DNA of 14,583 bases from Dehalococcoidia bacterium (GCA_030690705.1 JAUYGE010000082.1:1-14583); one strand, 5' to 3'; positions 7,559 through 13,990 are shown, counted from the stretch's first letter. Translations and numbers: made by a program. The notes: a model not told the origin generated them from the letters alone.

Positions 7559-8222
7559 GATTCGAGTAATGCTGGTGGACGATCATGCCCTCTTTCGCCA
7601 GGGCCTGCGGACGCTGCTCGAGAGCCGTGAGGAATTTGAGGTAATTGCCGAGGCGGTAGATGGGCAGGAAGCGGTCGAGAAGGCCGGTGAGCTGCGCCCG
7701 GATGTGGTGCTCATGGATATTAGCCTTCACGGTATGGACGGTCTGGCAGCCACCCGGTTGATTCGGAGCCAGTTTCCGCAGATAAAGGTTTTGGTGGTCA
7801 CTATGCACGGCGGAGATGAGTATTTCTTTCGCGCCCTGGAAGCGGGAGCTTCTGGGTATGTGACCAAGGAGGCAGCTTTCTCCGATGTGTTGGCGGCCAT
7901 CCAGTCCGTCCACCAGGGACAGATGTTCATCAACTCGTCGCTCACCAGGAGGCTGGTGGAGGAATACCTGGGGAGGGTGAGCACCGGCGTGGAAAGGGAA
8001 AGCTACGCCAAGCTCACTGAGAGGGAGCGCGAAGTAGTGGGCCTGGTAGCGGCGGGCAAGACTAACCGTGAGATAGCCGACGAGCTGAGCATAAGCATCA
8101 GCACCGTCCAGACCCACTGCGCCCATGGCATGGATAAGCTGAATCTCAACAGCCGCACCGAGCTTATGAACTACGGCCTCCGGCTCGGCCTGGTCCGTCC
8201 TCCTGCCAAGCCTCTCGACTGA
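7551..8222 (+). CDS. NarL/LuxR-family response regulator
   Basis: A 223-residue regulator. The receiver domain has acidic residues VDDH (Asp10, Asp11), phosphoacceptor Asp56 in VVLMDISLHGMDG, Thr84 and Lys106, so it looks active. A GerE-type helix-turn-helix spans about 160-220: LTEREREVVGLVAAGKTNRE, then ISISTVQTHCAHGMDKL, then SRTELMNYGLRLGLV. The recognition helix region has Cys where relatives have Arg after T-H, and Gly where Ile is usual. GTG at 7551 is chosen because GGAGG lies at 7540-7544, 6 bases upstream; an ATG at 7521 inside the kinase gene would add ten residues with no receiver homology. It overlaps the kinase by 8 bases. Probable targets are the paired palindromes at 8256-8292 and 13855-13891. 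A decayed copy of this gene's 3' end lies at 13521-13646. Confidence 0.94.
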   Translation: MAKIRVMLVDDHALFRQGLRTLLESREEFEVIAEAVDGQEAVEKAGELRPDVVLMDISLHGMDGLAATRLIRSQFPQIKVLVVTMHGGDEYFFRALEAGASGYVTKEAAFSDVLAAIQSVHQGQMFINSSLTRRLVEEYLGRVSTGVERESYAKLTEREREVVGLVAAGKTNREIADELSISISTVQTHCAHGMDKLNLNSRTELMNYGLRLGLVRPPAKPLD

Positions 8223-8255
8223 CTGCGGCGCCCCCCCCCGGGGCAGATACAAAAA

Positions 8256-8292
8256 TAGTGCCTCGCACTACCTAAAATAGTGTCTTGCACGA
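8256..8292 (+). promoter_or_regulatory. Tandem 15-bp palindromes, probable response-regulator operators (copy A)
   Basis: TAGTGCCTCGCACTA (8256-8270) is a perfect 6-3-6 palindrome. TAGTGTCTTGCACGA (8278-8292) is an imperfect copy whose centre is 22 bp further, about two helical turns. The same pair with the same spacing occurs at 13855-13891. With the -10 at 8316 the sites centre near -43 and -65, a typical activator position. The regulator gene ends 33 bases upstream, so self-encoded control is the simple inference; the binding protein is not proven. Confidence 0.7.
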
Positions 8293-8315
8293 TGCCTCTC
8301 AGACATGAACCGGTC

Positions 8316-8321
8316 TAGAAT
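8316..8321 (+). promoter_or_regulatory. -10 element of the lipoprotein operon promoter (copy A)
   Basis: TAGAAT matches the -10 consensus at 5 of 6 bases. The -35 position at 17-bp spacing (8293-8298, TGCCTC) is poor, which fits a promoter needing an activator bound at the adjacent palindrome. The predicted start is near 8328, giving a leader of about 118 bases that contains a small GACGG/CCGTC stem (8395-8410). Confidence 0.55.
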
Positions 8322-8445
8322 TAGTGCAGTCAAGTGGAGATGGCAAATGCCGCCGTCTTTACCAGACCCTTGTGCTGTGCCCTAATTGGAACGAGACGGA
8401 GTACGCCGTCGGGAATTGCAGGGCCGGAGAACGAAAGGAGAACCA

Positions 8446-9132
8446 ATGAAACATGTAACGGCAGTCAAGATAGGGATATTAGCAGCGTCTTTGGGTATCC
8501 TCGCCACCCTGACCAGCGCCTGCGGTGTGCCACAGAAAGACGTTGATGCGCTGAAGCAGCAGCTCGCAACGAAGGAACAAGAACTAGCCGCAGTGAAACA
8601 AAATACTCTCATGTTTGTTAAACCCAATGCTCCACCCCGACAACCCGCGCCGCCTCCGGCTCCGGGCACTCCAGTTCCCCCGCCGCCAGTACCCCCTGCC
8701 GCACAGAAGGTGCCTCTATTCTTCTACGTGGACACTGTCACCGCCGGCGCGGGGGAGAGCAAGTTCAACGTGGACGCCAGCCGCCTCTGTAGCATAAGCG
8801 GCGCGTTCAAGCGGGGTATGCATATTGTCTGGCGGATGAGTGTGGTGGACACCGCCTCCCAGATGGTTCTTCAGAAAACAGAAGTGAAGTCGGCCGTGCT
8901 GAATCTTCCCAATGGCGAAACTAAGAACTTCAATTTCGGCCGGCACGGGGCTACCGAGACTTCGCCATGGTTCTGGACTGCTGCCTGGGATGTGCCGCCT
9001 GATTATCCGCTGGGCGTCCTCGACTTCTCCGTAACTGTCACGACAAACGATGGCAAGACCGGCACCTTCAAGCAGATACCGGTAAGTGCGCCCGAGAGGG
9101 GCATCGAATCAAGGCTGTCCATATACGAGTGA
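8446..9132 (+). CDS. Small lipoprotein A1 with coiled coil, proline spacer and conserved C-terminal domain
   Basis: 228 residues, function unknown. A signal peptide ends in the lipobox LTSAC, with Cys26 the lipidation site. Next come a short coiled coil (about 32-52, DALKQQLATKEQELAAVK), a proline-rich spacer (about 60-88) that could span the envelope, and a C-terminal domain (about 90-228). The domain has Cys115 in CSISGAFKRG, a VWRMSVVD strand, and WTAAWDVPPDYPLGVLDFSV (178-197). The same landmarks recur in A2 (10838-11500): C-T-P-S-G-V-F-K-R-G and W-D-V-P-x-D-Y-P. The beta-rich pattern suggests an immunoglobulin-like fold. I recall similar uncharacterised exported domains but no assigned role. 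The start at 8446 has AAAGGAG 5 bases upstream; an in-frame ATG at 8386 lacks a signal sequence. First gene after the regulated promoter. Confidence 0.85.
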   Translation: MKHVTAVKIGILAASLGILATLTSACGVPQKDVDALKQQLATKEQELAAVKQNTLMFVKPNAPPRQPAPPPAPGTPVPPPPVPPAAQKVPLFFYVDTVTAGAGESKFNVDASRLCSISGAFKRGMHIVWRMSVVDTASQMVLQKTEVKSAVLNLPNGETKNFNFGRHGATETSPWFWTAAWDVPPDYPLGVLDFSVTVTTNDGKTGTFKQIPVSAPERGIESRLSIYE

Positions 9133-9153
9133 CTTTTCATCCACAATGCCGGC

Positions 9154-9190
9154 GTTGGAGGGGGGACTGAGCCGCTGTTCCCCCTCCAAC
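9154..9190 (+). other. Intercistronic stem-loop between A1 and B1
   Basis: GTTGGAGGGGGGAC (9154-9167) pairs with GTTCCCCCTCCAAC (9177-9190), a 14-bp stem with one G-U pair and a 9-base loop. No T-run follows, so it is a poor intrinsic terminator. It more likely stabilises or processes the operon transcript, or causes partial termination. Confidence 0.5.
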
Positions 9191-9223
9191 CCATAATTCT
9201 GCAGGTCCGTAGAAAGAGGTTCC

Positions 9224-10810
9224 ATGATGACGAATGCGATGCGCGCACCGGCATGGGCGAAGCTTTGCTTGGCCTGCCTGGGCCTGTTGGTGATATCTTG
9301 TACTGGTCCGGCCACTGAGCCGTCAAAGACCGCCTCGCCGGCGCCCGCCCCGGTAGCGATACCCTCCGCGCCCACGGGCCCCGCCGTCGCTCCTTCTGCG
9401 GCTTCGCTGGGCGAATTGAAGCTGCTCAGGACCAGCCCCGAGAAGGGAACGGTGGGTACGTCTTTCACCCTCAGCGGTGAAGGACTGCCCGCGGGGAAGG
9501 TCCTGGGACTCCAGTGGGCGGCGTGGGAGGGTACCTACGTGACCAAGGTCTCCCCGGACAATGTTGAGTACATCGAGCGTACCTATGCGAAGAAGCGGGT
9601 TTCCCTGGGTCCGGTTACGGCTGATGCCCAGGGGAAGGTGAACAAGAGCCTGACTGTGCCTGAGGACCACGGAGAGATCCACGAGATTTATGCCATGGCG
9701 GATGGTAAGGATGTGGCCAGGGGCGCCTACCGCATCCTTCGCAGCGTCACGGTCTCGTCCACGAGGGGCCCCGTGGGAGCGCCCATCACCGTCACCGTCA
9801 AGGGCATGGCCTCGTCCTACTACCAGAGCACCATGGCCATTCGCTGGGATAATAACTACACCGGCTTCATCTCCACGGTCACCACCAAGGGCACCGCCGT
9901 CGCCAAGATCCGCGCCGCCGGTCCGGCGGGTGACCACATACTCCAGGTCTATCCAGCCAGCCACGCCGTGCCGTATCTTAACTCCCATGAAGGCCCGAAC
10001 TGGCATATCTTCGGGGTCTATCCTGACACCTTCACATTCACCGTCACTAAGGACAATGGGGCGCCGGAAGCGCTCACCGAATGGCCGGAGGACGGGCGTG
10101 TTGCCAAGGTGAGCATCAGCGCTCCGAGGACCACCGGCAGCGCCGTTTCGTCCTCTCCTGTTGCCCAGGCGGTGGTCCAGCCTGACTCGGGTCCCATCCT
10201 ATCCAAGGTCAATCTCCGCGCCGACGGGCTTCCCTCCAATGCGGACGTGGAGCTGTTCTGGGTGACCGCCCGCGGCAACCGCGCCAGCTCCAGCGGCTGG
10301 AGCCTGGACTCTATCCCGCTGGGCAAGGCCAAGACGGGTGGCAATGGATCGCTCCAGACCACCTTCGAGGCCCCCGATGACCTGGGCGGCTGGCACACAG
10401 TGCGGGTGTACTCAGGCAGCAAGCTGGTGAGCGAGGCCCCGTACTATCTGGAGCGCAGTCTCCTGACGGCCCCGCCCAAGCGGGTGAAGGCTGGCGAGGT
10501 GTTCAGCATTCAGATGAAGGGCATAGGCTGGACGGAGCTGGACAACGGAGTCGCGGTCACTTATGACAACAGCTTCGTCGGCATGGCGTGCGGCTTCAAT
10601 AGCAACGGCAACATCACCCTCTTCCTCAACGCCACCGGCGGGCCGGGGACCCACATCATCGACATCTACCCGATGATTTACGAGGGACATCCCAACAAGC
10701 AGATTTTCGACTTCGAACTCCCGCAGCTCACCGCTCTCCAGGACCACCCCAGCCTGGCCCTGGGCTACCGGCTTCCCGTCTTCCGCGTGGCCATCGAGGT
10801 GGTCAAGTAA
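9224..10810 (+). CDS. Large lipoprotein B1 with four Ig-like (IPT/TIG-like) modules
   Basis: 528 residues. The signal peptide ends LLVISC with lipid-anchor Cys26, followed by an Ala/Pro/Thr-rich tether (27-60). Four beta-rich modules follow at about 64-172, 173-275, 315-411 and 412-528. Modules 1 and 2 open like IPT/TIG domains (TSPEKGTVGTSFTLSGEGLP; RGPVGAPITVTVKG). Modules 2 and 4 share W/Y-D-N-x-Y/F-x-G and later A-x-G-x-x-G-x-H-I-x-x-x-Y-P. Modules 1 and 3 share a P-x-D-x-G-x-x-H/W block and end Y-R-I-L-R-S-V and Y-Y-L-E-R-S-L, so the protein is an internal two-module duplication. Such folds usually bind sugars, proteins or other ligands at the cell surface; the ligand is unknown. ATG 9224 (or 9227) has AAGAGG just upstream. 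It is a paralogue of B2 at 11472-13067, and A2 follows after 27 bases. Confidence 0.85.
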   Translation: MMTNAMRAPAWAKLCLACLGLLVISCTGPATEPSKTASPAPAPVAIPSAPTGPAVAPSAASLGELKLLRTSPEKGTVGTSFTLSGEGLPAGKVLGLQWAAWEGTYVTKVSPDNVEYIERTYAKKRVSLGPVTADAQGKVNKSLTVPEDHGEIHEIYAMADGKDVARGAYRILRSVTVSSTRGPVGAPITVTVKGMASSYYQSTMAIRWDNNYTGFISTVTTKGTAVAKIRAAGPAGDHILQVYPASHAVPYLNSHEGPNWHIFGVYPDTFTFTVTKDNGAPEALTEWPEDGRVAKVSISAPRTTGSAVSSSPVAQAVVQPDSGPILSKVNLRADGLPSNADVELFWVTARGNRASSSGWSLDSIPLGKAKTGGNGSLQTTFEAPDDLGGWHTVRVYSGSKLVSEAPYYLERSLLTAPPKRVKAGEVFSIQMKGIGWTELDNGVAVTYDNSFVGMACGFNSNGNITLFLNATGGPGTHIIDIYPMIYEGHPNKQIFDFELPQLTALQDHPSLALGYRLPVFRVAIEVVK

Positions 10811-10837
10811 GGCTCATCGCGCACAAGGAGAAAGGCA

Positions 10838-11500
10838 ATGCAGAGAATCGGCTCCTGGTCATGGAAACCGGGCACCTGGATGAAGTGCAACAGGGGTGTC
10901 CGGGCTTTGGGGTTGATCAGCGGCATAGCCTTCATGGCGACGGTTGTCACTACCGGGTGTGGAGGCGGCGTGGAGGCAACAAAGGCGGGACAGGCGAAGA
11001 CCAGGCTGTCGGAAACCGTGGCGCCGGCGCCGGCAACGACAGTGGGCCAGACTGCTTCGGGTGACGCTCAGGGTGCTAAGTTCTTCATCTACGCGGAGAC
11101 CCTCACCGCCGACCGGCCGAGCGTTTACGGCTTCATCGCCCCGCGTGGGTGCACGCCCAGCGGTGTGTTCAAGCGGGGAGAGAGGATCGTGTGGCGGTTT
11201 GAGATCCTCGATGTGGCTACAGGCAAGATCGTTACCAGCGCGGAGGCAGCCAGTGTCAAGCTGAGACTACCCTACGGGGTTGAGCCGCCGGCCGATTTCA
11301 AACAGCGTGGCGAGGGACGGGTCCCCGATGCCCCGTGGACGTGGGATGTCTGCTGGGATGTTCCGTTGGACTATCCGATGGGCGTGCTCGATTATACCAT
11401 CCTCATCACTCTTAAGGATGGACGGACCGGAACCTGGAAGCCGCCCGCGCTGGTGGACCCAGGCCGCGGGATTGATACACGTCCCCAGGTCATTGAGTAG
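10838..11500 (+). CDS. Small lipoprotein A2, paralogue of A1
   Basis: 220 residues, function unknown. It has a long n-region, a hydrophobic helix (about 22-36) and a lipobox-like VTTGC with Cys41. It lacks the coiled coil and proline spacer of A1 and has only a short A/T-rich linker. The C-terminal domain (about 80-220) aligns with A1: Cys105 in GCTPSGVFKRGERIVWRF, then WTWDVCWDVPLDYPMGVLDY (167-186), and a terminal P-G-R-G-I-D. An extra Cys sits in W-D-V-C-W. ATG 10838 is chosen because AAGGAG lies 7 bases upstream; a second ATG at 10880 gives a shorter n-region but lacks a clear ribosome site. The gene sits between the two large lipoproteins, and its 3' end is probably overlapped by the start of B2. 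Confidence 0.82.
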   Translation: MQRIGSWSWKPGTWMKCNRGVRALGLISGIAFMATVVTTGCGGGVEATKAGQAKTRLSETVAPAPATTVGQTASGDAQGAKFFIYAETLTADRPSVYGFIAPRGCTPSGVFKRGERIVWRFEILDVATGKIVTSAEAASVKLRLPYGVEPPADFKQRGEGRVPDAPWTWDVCWDVPLDYPMGVLDYTILITLKDGRTGTWKPPALVDPGRGIDTRPQVIE

Positions 11501-13067
11501 CACGGCGACCAGTTCAGGAACCCTTGTCATCGGCCTTCTCGCATTGTTGGTGTCTGCCTGTGGCGTGGCCGGTGAGCCCGCGGCCAACAAGGTGCCGGAG
11601 ACGATGGCCGCCAACCCCGCGGCGCCTCCCGTCTCCTCGGCCACTCCCGCTCTCCTAAGGTTGCTCAAGACCTCCCCGGAGAGGGGGCCAGCAGGAACGA
11701 GTATTACCCTCACCGGCGCCGGGCTGCCGCCGGGGAAGGCAGCTGACATCATCTGGGTGACGGTGGATGGCAGCTATGACACGACTGACTCAAAGCCGGG
11801 TCAACCGCTTGGCCTGGAGTACCGCAGGCAGGTCTTCTCCGAGAAGAGGGGCTCCGTGGGACTCGCTTCCATCTCCACTGACGGTCTGGTCACCGCCGCA
11901 TTTGCTGCTCCCGAGGACTACGGCGAACTACACGATATCTATTTGGCGGTGGACGGGCAGGATGTGGCCAAGGGTGGATTCAGGCTGATGCGCAGCTTCA
12001 CCATGAATCCTCTGGAGGGATCGGTGGGCACGGTCATAAAGGTGAAAGTCACCGGCCTGGGGTGGAAGCCCTTTGAAAGCACCGCGGCCCTGCGCTGGGA
12101 TAACAGATACACGGGCTTCATCACGGCCGTCACCACCCGCGGCACCGCTGTGTTCCAGTTCCGCGCCGCCGGTCCGGTGGGCAAGCATTACATTTCGATA
12201 GATTCCGCCAGCCATGCTCTGCCGTTCCTTAACATCACCACAGGGGGGTCGAGTACCAGGCATCTGCTGCCTTTCGAAGTAGTGTTCACCGTGACCGCGG
12301 ACAACGGGCCGCCGGAAGCCCGGGTGGAGTGGCCTGACCCAGCCCGCGTTGCTGAGATCGGCAATGGCAGGACGTTGCGCATCCCGACCATGGGCGAGGT
12401 GGTTTCTGCGCCGGCCGTCTCGCCCGACCTCTCCCCGACCTCTGGCCCGGCGCTCACCAGGGCAACTGTGCGGGTGCGTGGCCTGTCGCCAGGCCCCGTT
12501 GAACTGGTGTGGCTCACCGGACGGCAATACGACTCCGCCGGGAATCCTGTGCCGGCTTGGCTGGAAGCTCCGAGGCTGGCAAGCGTGACGGCAGGTCGGG
12601 ACGGGCGCATCGAAGCGACGGTAACCATCCCCGAAGGGGTTGGGGGCTGGCGTGTGATAGCGGTGGTCCAGAATGGCAGGACTTTAGCTGAGGTTCCCTT
12701 CTATGTTGAGCAGAGCCTTGCTACGACTGCGCCCGTGCGTGTGAAAGCCGGCGAGAAGTTCACGGTGTCGTTTAGAGGTGGAGGCTGGACCGAGCTGGAC
12801 AACGGTGCTGCCGTAACCTATGACAACGCCTATATCGGCTACGTCTGCGGCTACGCCAACAATGGCGATACTCCGGTGGAATTGGTGGCGACGGGAGGAC
12901 CGGGGACTCATCTGGTGGATATCTATCCCTACATCTTCGATGGGGGACACGGCGATTGGCCCTGGCAGTACAACCTGCCCCAACTCACATTCGCTCAGGA
13001 CCACCCAGGATTGCCGCTGGGATACAGACTGCCTGCCTACCGATTGGCTATAGAGGTTGTTCCCTAA
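11472..13067 (+). CDS. Large Ig-like lipoprotein B2, paralogue of B1 (start uncertain, probably TTG)
   Basis: About 531 residues from the proposed TTG at 11472. The lipobox LLALLVSAC gives Cys30, followed by an Ala/Pro linker and the same four-module order as B1. Shared landmarks are LLKTSPERGPAGTSITLTG, RWDNRYTGFITAVTTRGTAV, GGWTELDNGAAVTYDNAYIG and the end AQDHPGLPLGYRLP. The start is unclear because no ATG or GTG lies suitably before the signal helix. TTG 11472 gives a signal peptide with one Arg and a length close to B1. TTG 11493 gives 524 residues but no basic n-region, and ATG 11418 gives an unusually long leader. None has a strong Shine-Dalgarno. The reading frame overlaps the end of A2, so expression may depend on translational coupling or re-initiation. 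The role is presumably the same as B1: surface ligand binding or scaffolding. Confidence 0.78.
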   Translation: MIHVPRSLSSTATSSGTLVIGLLALLVSACGVAGEPAANKVPETMAANPAAPPVSSATPALLRLLKTSPERGPAGTSITLTGAGLPPGKAADIIWVTVDGSYDTTDSKPGQPLGLEYRRQVFSEKRGSVGLASISTDGLVTAAFAAPEDYGELHDIYLAVDGQDVAKGGFRLMRSFTMNPLEGSVGTVIKVKVTGLGWKPFESTAALRWDNRYTGFITAVTTRGTAVFQFRAAGPVGKHYISIDSASHALPFLNITTGGSSTRHLLPFEVVFTVTADNGPPEARVEWPDPARVAEIGNGRTLRIPTMGEVVSAPAVSPDLSPTSGPALTRATVRVRGLSPGPVELVWLTGRQYDSAGNPVPAWLEAPRLASVTAGRDGRIEATVTIPEGVGGWRVIAVVQNGRTLAEVPFYVEQSLATTAPVRVKAGEKFTVSFRGGGWTELDNGAAVTYDNAYIGYVCGYANNGDTPVELVATGGPGTHLVDIYPYIFDGGHGDWPWQYNLPQLTFAQDHPGLPLGYRLPAYRLAIEVVP

Positions 13068-13102
13068 ATAGTAACAATATTCTTCAGGAGGAGAGAATCA
13101 CG

Positions 13103-13468
13103 ATGAAGAAACACCTGGTGAAGCTAACCATAGGTACCATGATCATTGTCTCGGCCGTATCTCTTGCCGCGTGCGGCGGAGCGCCGGCGGCCCAACCGGC
13201 CCCCGCGGCTCCGGCACCGGTGACCACTCCCAGCCAGGTCGACCCGGCGGCTCTTCGAGCGAAGGGAGAGCAAATCTACCAGACGACCGTGGGCTGCAAG
13301 AACTGCCATGGCGCTGATGGCAAAGGGCTGCCTAATGTGGCGCCGGATGTTCGTGGGGAATCAGCCGATGACATCAAGCGTGCTCTCGGTGGTGATGCCA
13401 TGAGCTTCATCCGCATGACCAATGACGACGTTGAGGCCGTTGCCGCCTATTTGAAATCCCTGCAGTGA
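13103..13468 (+). CDS. Lipoprotein monohaem cytochrome c (class I type)
   Basis: 121 residues. A signal peptide ends LAAC with lipid-anchor Cys24, then an Ala/Pro tether (25-46). Haem is attached at CKNCH (Cys65, Cys68, His69), followed by GADGKGLPNVAPD. The probable distal ligand is Met100 in GGDAMSF, placed before MTNDDVEAVAAYLKSLQ, the usual last helix. It therefore looks like a small membrane-tethered electron carrier on the outer face of the membrane. Its redox partners are not identified. ATG 13103 has AGGAGGAG about 9 bases upstream, and the gene begins 35 bases after B2, so it is the last member of the lipoprotein operon. An upstream ATG at 12956 lies inside B2 and is rejected. Confidence 0.93.
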   Translation: MKKHLVKLTIGTMIIVSAVSLAACGGAPAAQPAPAAPAPVTTPSQVDPAALRAKGEQIYQTTVGCKNCHGADGKGLPNVAPDVRGESADDIKRALGGDAMSFIRMTNDDVEAVAAYLKSLQ

Positions 13469-13520
13469 CAGCCGTAGGACAGGTCAAGGCCGGGGACTAT
13501 CTCACTTCACATTAGTCTCT

Positions 13521-13646
13521 AGATAGCTGGCATCACGGGATAAGTGTGAGCGCCGTCCAGACTCATTGCACTCTGGAACTGAACAGCCGCACCGAGCTTA
13601 TGAACTACGGCCTCCGCCTCGGCCTGGTCCGTCCTCCAAGCTCTCC
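13521..13646 (+). pseudogene. Decayed 3' fragment of the NarL-type response regulator gene
   Basis: The stretch aligns with 8071-8213. From 13540 it reads in one frame I-S-V-S-A-V-Q-T-H-C-T-L-E, then LNSRTELMNYGLRLGLVRPP, against the intact gene's ISISTVQTHC and the same 20 residues. Relative to the intact gene it lacks about 15 bases between H-C and L-N-S-R, which removes the M-D-K-L part of the DNA-binding domain. Stops occur upstream, no start or receiver domain is present, and the first part (13521-13540) is more diverged. The rare Q-T-H-C residues are shared, so it derives from this gene or its immediate ancestor. Confidence 0.85.
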
Positions 13647-13662
13647 CTTAGGGCCCATTTAG

Positions 13663-13784
13663 TTTGTCATTGCGAGAGCCTGCCCTGAGCCTGTCGAAGG
13701 GAGTCCGCCTGAGGCAGATGACGAACCAATCCCAAGTCATCTGATGAGATTGCCGCGCCCGCTTCGCGGGCTCGCAATGACAAA
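13663..13784. repeat. Palindromic MITE/REP-like element, copy 2
   Basis: Perfect 14-bp terminal inverted repeats, TTTGTCATTGCGAG (13663-13676) and CTCGCAATGACAAA (13771-13784), share their inner 12 bases with copy 1. The interior differs. It has a GCCCTGAGCCTGTCGAAGGG-type block (about 13682-13701), a CAGATGAC/GTCATCTG pair (13715-13722 with 13736-13743) and a GCCCGC-TTC-GCGGGC hairpin near the right end. It separates the regulator remnant from the copied promoter. Confidence 0.82.
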
Positions 13785-13854
13785 TATGGCTCGGGCGACT
13801 CCGGTGTTTCTCAGGCAATGACAGAACGCGCTAGTAAGCTCCCTCGGACAAAAA

Positions 13855-13891
13855 TCGTGCCCCACACGACCTGCAATAGTGCTTTGAACGA
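13855..13891 (+). promoter_or_regulatory. Tandem 15-bp palindromes, probable response-regulator operators (copy B)
   Basis: TCGTGCCCCACACGA (13855-13869) and TAGTGCTTTGAACGA (13877-13891) lie 22 bp apart centre to centre, as in copy A. In the first site the A-to-C change in the left arm is matched by T-to-G in the right arm, so outer dyad symmetry is kept. The distance from the second site's centre to the -10 is 31 bp in both copies. Confidence 0.7.
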
Positions 13892-13914
13892 TTCCCCCTG
13901 ACGGGCAGTCTGCC

Positions 13915-13920
13915 CATAAT
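13915..13920 (+). promoter_or_regulatory. -10 element of the second cytochrome promoter (copy B)
   Basis: CATAAT matches the -10 consensus at 5 of 6 bases and sits exactly where TAGAAT sits in copy A relative to the palindromes. No good -35 is present. The predicted start is near 13927, giving a leader of about 145 bases before the cytochrome ATG at 14072. Confidence 0.5.
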
Positions 13921-13990
13921 TCCAAGAAGGTCAAGATTTCGGCGTGCCTGCTACTTGGCGAGAGGAACCGCGTTGTGGTGCGGGATTCGT

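Noticed and set aside
8225..8244. GC-rich C-run with GCCCC/GGGGC arms after the response regulator, considered as a terminator
   Set aside because: The stem is only 5 bp, the loop is all C and no T-tract follows, so termination cannot be supported. The nine-C run could also carry a length error.
9192..9197. CATAAT before the B1 gene considered as an internal promoter
   Set aside because: No palindromes or -35 at the expected positions; the resemblance to the copy B promoter is limited to this hexamer and a few flanking bases.
13469..13520. Possible extension of the regulator remnant further 5'
   Set aside because: Only scattered short matches to 8020-8070 are visible by eye; not enough to claim homology without an alignment score.
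13540..13920. Array-like repeat content considered as CRISPR or integron
   Set aside because: No regularly spaced direct repeats and no cas or integrase gene; the similarity is explained by one duplicated segment and one palindromic element.
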